Assembly (NCBI RefSeq): GCF_932276165.1
Contig: NC_064008.1
Span: 1,741,001-1,805,000, forward strand
From: Plutella xylostella
Taxonomy: Eukaryota > Arthropoda > Insecta > Lepidoptera > Plutellidae
Reading direction: 5' to 3'
DNA length: 64,000 bases
Shown: one piece after another, positions 12,201 to 20,960 of the stretch
How the letters are laid out: the number at the start of each line of letters is the position of its first letter
How positions within the stretch are numbered: position 1 is the first letter of the stretch
Position numbers and translations under genes: made by a program
The notes under the pieces: model-generated
What the model was told of the DNA's origin: nothing
Seen by the model: the letters and a program-made list of their open reading frames with translations, nothing else
Database searches by the model: none

Positions 12201-15200
12201 TCGACCACGGACCGCTACGTAAGCAGATATTATTTCCTGTGCTACACTAGAATGGATGAGACCCTTCACACAGTGCGTCGTGCACGCTGGAGTTAAGTCT
12301 GTTAGCGTTATCGCGCACCGTGGCTGGTGGCACTTCCAGTGCACGCTTCTCATGACATAGATAGTATTTGTACAACTAGTGTTTCCTTACTAACTATACT
12401 TACTTAAGGGTTTCCTGTGAAAATTACAGGTTAAATAGTAGCACATTTTATGTGTTTATCCAGATTGTTAGTTTCGTTGTAATTTTAGCGGATGGCAGTG
12501 GTAGTAGGTATGTTACTATCGCTCTAGGTTAAGGGGAAACATCGAGATGAAACCTGCATTAGACTTTAAAAGGATATGCACAAAGGTATAAGCTAGGTGC
12601 AGGCACTTATACCCCCACAGAGAATATAATAAGGTTCATGTATAAAATAAAATAATGCCCATTCCATTTTCAAATAAAGCAGCTACATCGTAAATAGAAA
12701 CATTGTTTCTATAAAACTGCGTATAAAGTAGAGTGCTTAGTTAAATATTAACGATGCAACGTTAAAATATAACTGCGATGCGGTAAAGTATTTGTACCTA
12801 CTATGTTATTAAATCCCCATCTGTACATTGTTTGCAATTATTTTATATTTTTCAATCTTTAAAAAAACAAAAGTATTGAGCTACTTATGAATGAAACTAA
12901 CTTTTCAGGGTATTAAAAACATTCGAAATATTCAACTTGGGAGTTTTTTGGAACATCTACATCTACAATAATTATCATAGTGGAAATTCTATGCTAGATT
13001 CTGTTTGTTTTCTGTCTTCGGGGTCTAAATTCTTTCTAGTTTCTAGATTATATTGGTAAAGGTTGTCTGGAAGAAATCGCTTTAAGGGATAAGACCGCCA
13101 TTTGTACATATAATATGTGTTAGATTAAGTTTTGTAATGTTTTCCATATTTTTGTGTACAAATAAAGAATATCTTATCTTATCTATTAAACAGTAGTTAT
13201 TTTTTCATGGGCTGCGCTGATGGGCTGAACTAATTTGCCTTTTTGATCCCCTTATATCTTCTCCTCGCAGGTGGAATGCAAACAAATAATGGCGCAGTCC
13301 CACGTGGTAGAACGTCCCGACTCGATGTGCGGCGCGCCTAAACCCGCCTCCACTAAGGCCTGCAACAGCCGCCCGTGCCTACTAGACACGGCCTCACCGG
13401 AGATAGGCCTGGCTAACTCGAGTTATATACAGCATGATCCGAAGAAGAAGAAGGTAATAATGTAGTATATAACAAGCAAGACAGACAGCAGTCTGTAATG
13501 TAAAGCATTACATACCCATAAATGCAACTGTAGTGTAGCAACATTTTCCCCAGCGTATGTAGTTCTGCAATTCTATACCATAAAGACTGTTGACCTCATT
13601 TCGTTTCTATTCTATCCTTACGTGATGAACTTGGCAGAATACAACAAAACCACTAGATTCACTTTTCGGACCTTTTGTATCTCTTCCACATTGTGCTATT
13701 TTGGTATAACTAGTGTTAACTATGTACACTATTTGACTTGTAGAGTTCCTACATGCTCCATACTAGGTACAGCGGACTGCAAAGAAACCTGACCCCCTCT
13801 CTTAGGGGTTAGTTTTAAGTATAGGTCGCTGTGCGTTATTGTTCAAGAAAATATTTTCTCTAACAGGTAACAGTGAAAGTAGGCGGCTCAGCTACAATAT
13901 TCTACGGAACTCAAGTGAAGATAAAGTGTCCAGTCAAAGGATACAATCGAACGAAGATACAGTGGGCCAAAGATCATCAGATCATCACCAAATCCAAGAA
14001 ATACAAGATTTCGAAGAAGGTGAGAAATACATGCACGTCGACTGGCAGAAAATGCTTTTAGCATTAAGTCCACCTGATTTAACGTTACTAATTTGTAAAT
14101 TGTGCAATAAATAAAAAAAAAATGAGAGTTTATACAGGGTGTTGCAAAAGGGTATTCTAAGGCGAAAGGGGGTTACTCAGGTAATTTTAAACAGCTTTAA
14201 TTTTTTCTTCGTGATTTTGAAAATTCACCAACAAAATATTACCTTTTTCCATAGAAATTTTGTTTGTCTCGTGACTTTTTACTTTGAAGAATGACTGTAT
14301 GAGGCATTAACCATCCATCTCTCTCCCACCCAGGGCGCTCTCCGCATCACGTCCCTCTCTCTCCGGGACCACGGAGTCTACACCTGCGTGGCGGGGCGGT
14401 CCAGCGCCAACCTCACTCTGGTGGTGAAGCCTCGGCCGGGAGAGTTTCCTTCGAGTGAAGAGATTGAGAGGCATAATAAAGCGTTGGATGAGCCGTCGTC
14501 GCCGTTGGCTGATAGGTGAGGATTTACAGGGTGTTGCATAAAGTGTATACTAAGCCGAAACCTACGTGTGCAGCATGTTATATCGAAGGCCGGAAAGGAA
14601 TTTCATTTCTCAATTCTGTATAAAGTTGAAGATAATAATAATAACATTATAAATTATGTTAACAAGTATGTGTTTTATACCTGTATTTACAGGATGATGC
14701 AAAAGCGATATAGACTGCTGGTGTCTTTAAATTGAAGAACATTCTGAAAATTATTACTTAATGAAATTGTAAAATTGGTGGAAAAGCCTTGATTTACACA
14801 CTTTTGCTTTAGATAGACTATACCACTTTTGCAATACTTTTGTGCAAGGTATTTACACAAACTAGTTATAACACAATTTTTTAACGTTAAAATAATCATC
14901 TGTATTCTATCTATAATACCAACCCTATAGGTATTTTCAATGGTACTTTGAACGAAGATCGAAAAAAAAAAAATCTTTCTCTAATTTTTCGGAAAAAGTA
15001 AACATTATTTCTATTAATTCCTCCAGTAGGACGGACGGCCGGTACCGCGCCATTGTGGGCGACGACCAGTCCCACGAGCAGCGTCCCGGAGACCAGCGGA
15101 AGAACTACAACAAGAACCGACAGAAAGGTAATGTTTATGTTGTGGACTGCGGTAGATGAGTTGTATCAGAAATTAGGTAATTTGTAAAGAGAACTAATGT

Positions 15201-18200
15201 CAAATCATACGTAGTTCAATATGTTGCGGTAGATAAGTTGTATCAATAAAATAATAATTTAAAAATAAAATAATAATTAAATAAAATAATGGTTTAGACC
15301 AATCCTAGGTGACAGTACAAATATACCTAAGCAGGTACTGTTCTTTTTTGATGTTGGTGCGGTGACAAAGTAGCTTTAGGTAGTTTTCAAAACAGAAACA
15401 TAATTATTTTGATTTGTACCTACTTTCAATAAAACATGCTATAATTAACTAAAAAGACTAAAAATCTTGAAAAAATATTTTTTTCTGTCTTGAAAACTAG
15501 GTGGATAGATAGGTAATGCTACCAAGTTTTTGGGCTTGACTGATCATCAGCGTGTCATCTTCCACTGGACATAGGCTTCAAGAAGCATTATAACACTCTG
15601 TCCTCGGCATTCCTCACCCAGCCACTACCGGTTGAAACAGTCTCTAAAGCACACAACTAGCCGTAAAGTCTTCTCAGTCTACTCAACTCACAAAATTCAA
15701 AACATTATTAGACGACCGAATGGCGTAGTGGTTAGTGACCTGACTACTGAGCCGATGGTCCCGGGTTCGATTCCCGGCTGGGGCAGATATTTGTTTAAAG
15801 ACAGATATTTGTACTCGGGTCTTGGGTGTTGATATTTATATTTAGTATCTATCTATCCATGTATTTGTGTAGATATATCAGCTGTCCGACACCCATAACA
15901 CAGGTTCTGCCTAGCTTGGGGTCGGATGGCCGTGTGTGAGATGTCCCCACATATTTATTTATTTATTATTTATTATTATTATTCATATTCTCAGAAGGAA
16001 ACTGCTAAAACAACACTCAGATTTTCCCTATTTTCCTCCAGTACCGGTGCCACATTTGTCACCCGATATAACCCTAAAGAGGTTAATAATGCCTCCTTAG
16101 TAGACGTGGCAACGCTCATTAAAAACTTAATCCATGCACTTAGAGCGGGTCTTTTAGACCCCGGCACTGCGCTGTCTAGAGTGACGAGGGGTTAAGCTTT
16201 TGTGTAACTAAATTGTGTTGTATGCTTTGCAGGGTTAAAAAGAATGTACCTATGTAGGAAAGTCAAGTATAAATTGCTTTTATTTTTTGTCGAAAAGCCT
16301 ACGTATTGAATGTTAAAGGTCACACATAAAAAAACTGCTTTACTGTTCACACACGTGTATCGTATAAATAATTCTTATTATAAAATTTCGGAGTCAACTT
16401 TTATCTACAAATCTGAACTTATAATTTAATATTTATTATTACAACAAATACATTTTAAAGCTCCATTGAGAAACATCCTTGTCCAATTCCGAGAATAATA
16501 TTTAAAACACAAAGTTACAAGCGAAATATAAACCAACCGCTCTGAAGTAATATTGTAATTCCAGGTAAAATAGACAAAGTGAGAGACGCAATGTATGGCA
16601 ACACCGCCACTACTAGTACCAAGCCAGCCACCAACTACAACTCACAGGGACGCGACATCTATGATGAAAATGAGGTAATTTTCCTTGCATAATGGGATTT
16701 TTTATAAATTTTAGATTTTATTTCATTGTTTTTATTAACAGTCTGAACGTTAATGATTTTATAATAAGGTAATTAGATGTAAAAGTGTTGCAGAAGGTAT
16801 AATTTCAAAGGTATTAAATTGCGATATTTTTGCGCAAAACAAATCCAAAGTAATAACGAGATGTATAATTCACATTTAAATTCCCTGATTACTACACTTT
16901 CTATACAATTTATATACAATAAAAGACTTGAATATTTATTATAACATACTTATAATCTAGTGTGTATCTAACAAACCCCCCCTTGCCCTATGCTTGCCTG
17001 GATACTAGGAGACTGTTATTTCGTCCAAACAGCTACCACCGAAAAGGAACACCGGTTCTAGACTGCTCCCCTGCCTACATTTCTTAGTAGTTCAACTTCA
17101 GGTGAGACGTTTTCAAAAAGGAAATCTACTTCATCAATGTCTTCAAATTCATCTTATAATGGTTCCTTATTAAATTTTGTATATAATTTTTCATCAGTCA
17201 TCGAGGTTTCATGATCTAATTTGGTTTCTGTTGGTTCTTCTGCGTTGGCGGACAGCATGACTTTTGGTTGAGGTTTTGTCCTGGTTGTATCAGTTTTTTG
17301 GATTTTGTTTTAGAAGCATGAGATCCTTATTTGGTTTCTTTATAATTAGGTTCTTCGGTTTTAGGAAGGTTATTTTTTATTTAATTATTTATGCATGTCG
17401 CATTCTTTCGTTTCTTTTTATTTTTAGTATCTCCATTGGAATACTCGTAGTCATAATATTTTCATTATTCACGATACCTTAAGTGGAGTTAATCATTCAC
17501 CATTATTTTTAACAACTCATTAAGAGCTAATGTAATTGATATGTGCAGATGTTTTGGAATTTCCAGACCTTCGGCACCAACTCAAGAGGGCAACGAATGG
17601 CAGATCCTCTCCTTCTTTACCAGAAATATGGAACACCAATGAAAGGGCAAGTCATGAATTTTGAAGATAAACAAATTGTTTTTCCCGAGGATGACGACTC
17701 TGATATAATAATTGTAAATGAAGACATCAGTAGAAACACAATAGATTCTAGCGAGAACAAGATTAGCAAGGATTACGTTGATGACATCGATCGACAGTTG
17801 GATCCAGAAACGACTGTTTTTACAACAACAAACACCAGGTGAGAATTTAAAAGACATTTAAAAAATACACTATGATAATGTCGTCTAATCAATTACTTAC
17901 CGACTTATTTATTTATAAAATATTTCAGTTTTAGTACCGTAAAACCAAAACTAAACGGTTCAGAAGAATACGTCTGGCATACTATCGAGTGGTCTCCCTG
18001 CAATGCTCCGTGCGGACAAGTTGGACATCAAGTTAGAGGTGCAGTCTGTCAGGTAAAGTCTTTGGTCTTATTGGATTATTATACTTTCACTCTTTTTAGG
18101 TTGCTGTCCTTACAAGGGTATTATTGCTAATTACTGTTTTATTGTACTGGATGTGAAAACAACTTATACATACATTTGGCCAAATCAAGTCAAATTTATT

Positions 18201-20104
18201 TCATAGTATCATTTAGGTATATCATAGTATCATTTATACCAATTCCTATGTAAACTATTGCAATACACACTACACTTAAAAGCTCATTTTAGGCTGCTCC
18301 ATCCAAACTTTCCATCACATTTTCTCTTCATAAACTTTACCAATTCCCTAAATTTCCCTCCTAACTCTCCACCACGTCACTAAAATTCACCTTCCCACCA
18401 ACAGCACAAGACCCACAACACGACAACGACAGTGGAGACACAGGAGTGCTTGTGCCGTGGCGTGGCGCCTCCAGATGTGATCAGGGAATGCTCGAGGAAT
18501 GCCTGTGCTACTTGGAGGACCACAAACTGGTCTCAGCCTCGGTGCCTGCCTGGTGGGAGTGGTATGTTGATTTTAGATGCTGGTTTAGAGAGAATTAATC
18601 AAAATTGTTAACCGTTGCAAATCTATGGGCTTCTTGTAAAAGGTCTGTGTCGACTCGTGCATGACTTTTGGCAGAACATGAGGTATTTTTATTTTTCATA
18701 AGTAGTATGTCGGTGACAAACACTAGAGCTTTTTCTGGTGATTGCTACCCTAGTTAAAGGATAAGCCATTGAAAATAGCGTCAGTCACTAACTGCTCAAA
18801 AGGAAGCTATACCATATATCTGTATCTACTATTACAATCATGCCACATTATCTGACAATCCCATCTCCCCCAGCCGTGTCCCGTCGCCGCGTCGAATGCG
18901 TCAGCAGCCAGGGCGTGGTCCCGGACTCGGAGTGCGCCCCCGACCAGCGGCCCGAGGCGCAGCGGCGCGAGGCCAGCGCGTGTAGACCTGCCTGGCATGC
19001 CACGCCTTGGAGCAAGGTATGGGGAAAGTAAATATGGTAATGCATGATTCAGGGTTCAAGATAGACTGGAGTTAGATAAACTTGAAGAAGAAAGAAGTTT
19101 TTCCATGAACGTGGACTTTTTAAGAATCGGTTGGTGTCATTTTGTGGTGATCAGTGGATCCGCCTGGCACGCCACGCCTTGGACCAACAGATATCAATCC
19201 TAATACCTTTTATTGACAGGTTATTTTGCTTGATATTCCTGAATCCAAAGAAATTCCAACTTTCCGGAATAACATTTTACTCCACCACATTACTGGCTTC
19301 TGATACACTATCCCGAATATCACCAAGTCCTCAGTAGTCCTCACCCCTTTCCTCACCCAATCACCTTTAACCCAAAGCGGCAACGTCTCATAACCACCTT
19401 TCTTCCAGTGCATAGGCGCGTGCGGCACGGGGCGGCAACACCGCTCTCTCCGCTGTGTGTGGCGCTTCCCATCCAGCAGTACCATTAAACGGCGTAAGGA
19501 GCGCAGCGCTGCAGCGGCTTGTGAGGGGCTGAGGCGGCCCAAGGTCAGCCGCGAGTGCTATGTGACGGCCTGTGATGGGGGCAAAGGTTTGTGTTGTTTT
19601 GTTAATTGTTTTTCTTGGTGATGATGTATTATGTCTATATGAAAAGACTAACCCCCTTATTCATAGAAAAGTTACAATACGTTTTAACTTACAAACTGTT
19701 TTGTCCCTCTCTGTCAAAGAACAAATTGTACTTTGTCGGAGAGGGACAAAACAGTTTATTAGTTAAAACATTCTGTAACTTCTCTATGAATAAGGGGCTA
19801 AGGACATATTTTCATAAGAAGTAAAAGAGGTTAAATTAGACTATTTCGGTATTGATTGACAAAATAATATTCAATTTACCGGAACGTAGTAAGTTGAACT
19901 TGAAAGCATATTTAATTTGCTTAGGATTTATACAAAAACTTGAAAGCCTGTTCTTCACCGTTTTACTAAAACAAAACAAATCCTAACTTCCCAACAGATG
20001 GCGTCTGCAGGGATTCGTCAAAATACTGCGAGAATGTTCGAGCGATGAACATGTGTGCGCTGCGCCGCTACAAGCAGAGATGCTGCAAGTCCTGCGCAGA
20101 CTAA
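3044..20104 (+). CDS. ADAMTS-like secreted matrix protein, 3' 18 exons (5' end outside window)
   Basis: Eighteen exons join in consistent phase (159+131+240+121+122+82+168+183+153+182+101+110+290+124+157+143+178+107 = 2751 bases, 917 codons with the stop). The protein shows about five TSRs (Cys patterns such as CSVSCGEG, CSVTCGEG, CTKSCGIG, CSKTCGGG), one Ig I-set domain (Cys in IKCPV, Trp in IQWAKD, DHGVYTC), a Ser/Thr/Asn/Asp-rich linker, about three more TSRs and a PLAC domain ending CCKSCAD. No metalloprotease domain is seen. This layout is known for ADAMTSL proteins and papilins; the single Ig plus terminal PLAC and lack of Kunitz domains favour ADAMTSL, possibly the counterpart of Drosophila nolo. 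Such proteins are secreted matrix glycoproteins without enzyme activity. The signal peptide and first TSR half are not in the window. Exon borders are by eye; no transcript was checked. Confidence 0.9.
3613..3743 (+). CDS. ADAMTSL exon 2: acidic/proline linker
   Basis: Starts QQDDIEDLIPG after CCGCCCAG and ends GCTAC|GTAAGT (phase 2). It encodes a Gln/Pro-rich linker (YPPPQPK) between TSRs with no cysteine. The acceptor is of NAGNAG type (CAGCAG), so a form lacking one Gln is possible from 3616. Confidence 0.85.
3818..3955. mobile_element. Inverted-repeat element in intron 2
   Basis: GCTGATTTTTCAATGG at the left and ATTGAAAAATC at the right, with GAGGAATAA/TTATTCCTC inside. A related end, TTTTTCAATGGTATCTGA, lies at 4131. 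The rest of this intron to 5285 is AT-rich and shows no gene. Confidence 0.6.
5286..5525 (+). CDS. ADAMTSL exon 3: complete TSR
   Basis: Acceptor TTCTATAG and donor GACAG|GTAAGT, phase 1-base entry and 2-base exit. Encodes one whole TSR: EWGPCSVTCGEGW, then EVHCK, a long loop, GKCLGP, ERCVMEPC. All six cysteines are present. A short Ser-rich tail follows. Confidence 0.92.
5673..7032 (-). pseudogene. CHK/ecdysteroid-kinase-like gene nested in the ADAMTSL intron, frameshifted
   Basis: Two exons on the minus strand: about 7032-6243 (ATG at 7032, donor GATGAT|GTGAGT) and 6113-5673 (acceptor TTTTACAG, stop TAA at 5673), phase 0. HGDLWINN is the Brenner-type catalytic loop and FIDFQ in exon 2 the metal-binding site, both typical of the CHK kinase-like (EcKinase) family. 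Total length near 410 residues fits the family. Exon 1 has two frame breaks: near 6630, where EDLKAKGY is in another frame, and near 6545, before SFVIQHEQ. They make it a pseudogene unless they are sequencing errors. Known members phosphorylate ecdysteroids in insects; substrate here is unknown. Confidence 0.82.
7607..7727 (+). CDS. ADAMTSL exon 4: linker plus start of a TSR
   Basis: Acceptor CATCAGCAG, donor GTCCAG|GTATTC. Encodes a Gly/Ala/Pro linker (RVAPGAPGKSY) then SWKEKGYTSCSASCLSGVQ, the Trp strand and first two cysteines of a TSR completed in exon 5. The first base completes the Arg codon from exon 3. Confidence 0.87.
8059..8180 (+). CDS. ADAMTSL exon 5: second half of a TSR
   Basis: Acceptor TCTCCCACAG, donor CCAAG|GTACGA. 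Encodes IIQCVRDEDGK, YMCDP, VRTCNDHPCPP, giving cysteines 3-6 of the TSR begun in exon 4. It ends with two bases of an Arg codon finished in exon 6. Confidence 0.9.
8225..8525 (-). mobile_element. tRNA-derived SINE
   Basis: Read on the minus strand, 8525-8456 has a tRNA-like head: GTGGTCTAGTGGTAGAAG (A box), CAT in the anticodon position and GGGTTCGATTCCCGGG (B box). The acceptor stem does not pair and there is a body of over 200 bases, so it is a SINE and not a functional tRNA. Confidence 0.75.
8547..9698. mobile_element. TIR element with repeated GTAACAAAA motifs
   Basis: AGCTGAGGAATTATAAA at 8547 is mirrored exactly at 9682-9698. Inside, GTAACAAAA or its complement TTTTGTTAC occurs at about 8744, 8904, 9108, 9342, 9385 and 9400, partly as inverted pairs (TTTACATGGC near 9132 and its complement near 9325). 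No transposase ORF. A tRNA-like minus-strand piece lies at 9570-9632. Confidence 0.55.
9699..10614. other. Rest of intron 5, no gene seen
   Basis: AT-rich; contains an (ATT)n run near 10393-10412. Nothing else is recognisable. Confidence 0.5.
10615..10696 (+). CDS. ADAMTSL exon 6: first half of a TSR
   Basis: Acceptor TTGTTTTCAG, donor CACGAG|GTAAAC. Encodes RWNYTDFSQCTKSCGIG then REVTCIHE: Trp strand and cysteines 1-3. It must be joined to exon 7, or its duplicate 7b, for cysteines 4-6. Confidence 0.9.
11238..11405 (+). CDS. ADAMTSL exon 7: TSR end plus start of next TSR
   Basis: Acceptor CATCCCACAG, donor AGGGCG|GTGAGT, phase 0 to 0, 56 codons. Encodes a Val/Thr/Gly loop, NSMCPQPPPP, YCNVLDCP (end of one TSR), then WHAADWTKCSKTCGGGVKQ (start of the next). 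Very GC-rich. A near-identical partial copy lies at 11891-12028. Confidence 0.9.
11891..12028 (+). CDS. Duplicate of exon 7 (7b), possible alternative exon
   Basis: From GCCCAACTCGATG to the donor GTGAGT this copies exon 7 with a single difference (GGG to GGA, synonymous). CCCAGTCCAG just before it is a plausible acceptor and gives 46 codons, phase 0 to 0, starting EPNSMC. Joined between exons 6 and 8 in place of exon 7, all six TSR cysteines remain and the Cys3-Cys4 loop is about ten residues shorter. Added after exon 7 instead, the extra TSR would lack Cys3. It could be a mutually exclusive exon, an unused copy or an assembly artefact; the sequence alone does not decide. Confidence 0.55.
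12110..12340 (-). mobile_element. Dispersed repeat in intron 7
   Basis: On the minus strand it reads ACGACGCACTGTGTGAAGG, TGTAGCACAGGAAATAAT and GGTCCGTGGTCGACCGC, a sequence I recognise as a common lepidopteran repeat. A diverged copy in the same orientation seems to lie at 11500-11640, so exons 7 and 7b are each followed by one copy. Confidence 0.5.
12530..12635 (+). mobile_element. Partial SINE-like repeat, (AATA) tail
   Basis: GAAACATCGAGATGAAACCTG, AGCTAGGTGCAGGCAC and CCCCCACAGAGAATA match the 46236-46470 family with a large internal deletion. Confidence 0.6.
13055..13190 (+). mobile_element. LINE 3' tail (AAGACCGCC family)
   Basis: GAAGAAATCGCTTTAAGGG, ATAAGACCGCCATTTGTAC, AAATAAAGAATATC and a TTATCT repeat tail. 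Related tails are at 54140-54250, 54476-54590 and 54785-54905 (plus) and 29458-29590 (minus). Confidence 0.65.
13271..13453 (+). CDS. ADAMTSL exon 8: TSR second half and basic linker
   Basis: Acceptor CTCCTCGCAG, donor AAG|GTAATA, phase 0 to 0, 61 codons. Encodes VECKQ (Cys3), DSMCG, KACNSRPC, completing the TSR started in exon 7, then a linker ending in four lysines before the Ig domain. Confidence 0.9.
13867..14019 (+). CDS. ADAMTSL exon 9: first half of Ig I-set domain
   Basis: Acceptor TCTCTAACAG, donor AAGAAG|GTGAGA, phase 0 to 0, 51 codons. GTQVKIKCPVKG carries the B-strand cysteine and KIQWAKD the core tryptophan of an I-set Ig fold. Confidence 0.9.
14130..14300 (+). mobile_element. 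ACAGGGTGTTGCA repeat in intron 9
   Basis: ACAGGGTGTTGCAAAAGGG then GGCGAAAGGGGGTTACTCAGG, the end of the MITE family seen whole at 36110-36320. More ends are at 14526-14620 and 14690 in intron 10. Confidence 0.65.
14334..14515 (+). CDS. ADAMTSL exon 10: second half of Ig domain plus linker
   Basis: Acceptor CTCCCACCCAG, donor GATAG|GTGAGG. LRITSLSLRDHGVYTCVAG is the E-F strands with the F-strand cysteine of the Ig domain, then LTLVVKP (G strand) and a charged linker. Copies of the ACAGGGTGTTGCA repeat lie in both flanking introns. Confidence 0.9.
15027..15127 (+). CDS. ADAMTSL exon 11: hydrophilic linker
   Basis: Acceptor TTCCTCCAG, donor AGAAAG|GTAATG, leaving phase 1. Encodes a polar Arg/Asp/Gln/Asn stretch without cysteine. 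CAGTAGG offers a second acceptor three bases downstream, which would drop one Ser. Confidence 0.8.
15310..15375 (+). repeat. Fragment of the long-hairpin repeat
   Basis: GTGACAGTACAAATATACC, AAGCAGGTACTGTTC and GATGTTGGTGCGGTGAC match the left arm and loop of the element at 27373-27629. Confidence 0.65.
15541..15640 (-). mobile_element. RTE-type LINE 3' fragment
   Basis: GACATAGGC, AACACTCTGTCCTCGGC and CTCACCCAGCCACTACCGG resemble the 3' portion of the RTE LINE at 59592-60032. Confidence 0.55.
15708..15975 (+). mobile_element. tRNA-derived SINE, (TTA)n tail
   Basis: tRNA-like head ATGGCGTAGTGGTTAGTGAC (A box) and GGGTTCGATTCCCGGC (B box), then CAGATATTTGT, CTGTCCGACACCCATAAC, TGGGGTCGGATGGCCG and a TTATT-rich tail. 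Partial copies: 40757-40940, 47985-48045. A related head with another body is at 21380-21640, 35505-35750 and 46690-46825. Confidence 0.8.
16565..16674 (+). CDS. ADAMTSL exon 12: Thr/Asn-rich linker
   Basis: Acceptor TAATTCCAG, donor AATGAG|GTAATT. The first two bases finish the Gly codon from exon 11. It encodes a Thr/Asn/Ser-rich segment ending DIYDENE with no cysteine. The call depends mainly on phase and splice signals. Confidence 0.78.
17060..17480 (-). pseudogene. Coding-like relic on minus strand in intron 12
   Basis: The minus strand reads PKVMLSANAEEPTETKL, SMTDEKLYTKFNKEPL, a stop, then DEFEDIDEVDFLFENV in frame with few stops, and a Lys-rich part upstream. I do not recognise the protein. 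It may be a processed pseudogene or transposon fragment. Confidence 0.35.
17549..17838 (+). CDS. ADAMTSL exon 13: long acidic linker
   Basis: Acceptor TATGTGCAG, donor CACCAG|GTGAGA. The largest exon, 96 codons plus two bases. MFWNFQTFGTNS, LLYQKYGTP, FPEDDDSD, then an acidic run and Thr repeats. No cysteine and no known domain. It is open over 290 bases and phase-matched on both sides. Confidence 0.82.
17929..18052 (+). CDS. ADAMTSL exon 14: first half of a TSR
   Basis: Acceptor AATATTTCAG, donor TGTCAG|GTAAAG. Encodes YVWHTIEWSPCNAPCGQVG and VRGAVCQ: the Trp ladder and Cys1-Cys3 of a TSR whose second half is in exon 15. Confidence 0.9.
18405..18561 (+). CDS. ADAMTSL exon 15: TSR end and a divergent TSR start
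   Basis: Acceptor CACCAACAG, donor GGGAGTG|GTATG (phase 1). ECLCRG and IRECSRNAC finish the TSR from exon 14. ATWRTTNWSQPRCLPGG starts a divergent TSR in which the usual CSxxCG is replaced by a single-cysteine form. Confidence 0.88.
18874..19016 (+). CDS. ADAMTSL exon 16: TSR second half and next TSR start
   Basis: Acceptor CTCCCCCAG, donor AGCAAG|GTATGG. RRRVECVSS, SECAP and ASACRP end one TSR; AWHATPWSK is the Trp strand of the next. The last approximately 26 bases are copied imperfectly at 19161-19187 in the next intron. Confidence 0.9.
19409..19586 (+). CDS. ADAMTSL exon 17: main part of last TSR
   Basis: Acceptor TTCTTCCAG, donor GCAAAG|GTTTGT (phase 1). Begins at the first TSR cysteine, CIGACGTGRQ, then RCVWRFP, a basic Ala-rich loop and ACEGL, ECYVTACDGG. 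It completes the TSR begun at the end of exon 16. Confidence 0.9.
19650..19800. mobile_element. MITE in last intron
   Basis: CCCCCTTATTCATAGA...AAGTTAC at the left is mirrored by GTAACTTC...TCTATGAATAAGGGG at the right, with a second inverted pair AAACTGTTTTGTCCCTCTC inside. A partial copy is at 49125-49195. Confidence 0.8.
19998..20104 (+). CDS. ADAMTSL exon 18: PLAC domain and stop
   Basis: Acceptor TTCCCAACAG. Encodes DGVCRDSSKYCENV, NMCALRRYKQRCCKSCAD and TAA at 20102. The six-cysteine spacing matches PLAC (protease and lacunin), which closes many ADAMTSL, papilin and lacunin proteins. This fixes the 3' end of the gene. Confidence 0.93.
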
Positions 20105-20960
20105 ACTCAAAAATCGAACGAGTATTCGACGACACAAACTATTCTTTTCAGCCAGTGTGGAAAGTGCGAAATGAGGCTAATAAAAAAAGAAAACTATTCC
20201 ATGAAGTGATTTAAACTCGGAATTCGAAAGTGATTTGATCCATATGAGTGATTTAACTTAGTAAAATTTACTATAATCTTACTACGCTATAATAGCACAA
20301 TGTTTTGTTTTTGACGTCGTTTTTTTAGAGCACCTAATTCAACGGGACCTATTTAGGTCTTAGGATAATGTAGCTGATTCTCAAGCTCTCAGTTAGTCTC
20401 AAATTTAAGAGTATAATTATACCGTTTAGCCAACAAAAATAGTCAAATGTTTTGTACTATAATAACAATGTAAATAAATGAAAATTAAGATAATATATAA
20501 ATGTTTTGCACAGTTTAATATAATTATGCTTAGCTGGCATATAAAAAATACAACCCATATAATGAAGAATATTGCACAGTATATTATTAGCTAGAGCAAT
20601 AAATGTATAGAAACAGTTAATAAAGTAGTGATTGCCAAAATTGTATTTCAAATATTGCAACGTACAGTCAAGGTTAATAGTGAACTCAATTAAATATATT
20701 GTCAATTTATTTAAAATAAGCGTATATACTTACTATATGTGTTTCATTGGAATATATAACCTGACTGTGTTAGATTAGGAATAAAATAAATGTATATTAT
20801 ATATTATGTTACATAATAAAGATGTATATTATATGAAAAAATATAGTTTAGCATTTAGCATCATTTAAAATGGACAAAAAGCAATATGGATCGCTTAATA
20901 AATTTGTAAATAATTTTGCCGTTGAATGTTAAAAATGTTGCCTGTTTTGATGATAGATGT
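20105..20960 (+). other. 3' UTR and candidate poly(A) signals of the ADAMTSL gene
   Basis: AT-rich sequence without coding potential. The first AATAAA is near 20179, others follow near 20470, 20600, 20780, 20813 and 20895. Which one is used cannot be told from sequence. Confidence 0.5.

Noticed and set aside
17264..17482. Plus-strand hydrophobic 72-codon frame as a membrane peptide
   Set aside because: Complement of a Lys/Glu-rich minus-strand relic; hydrophobicity is a by-product of T-rich sequence.
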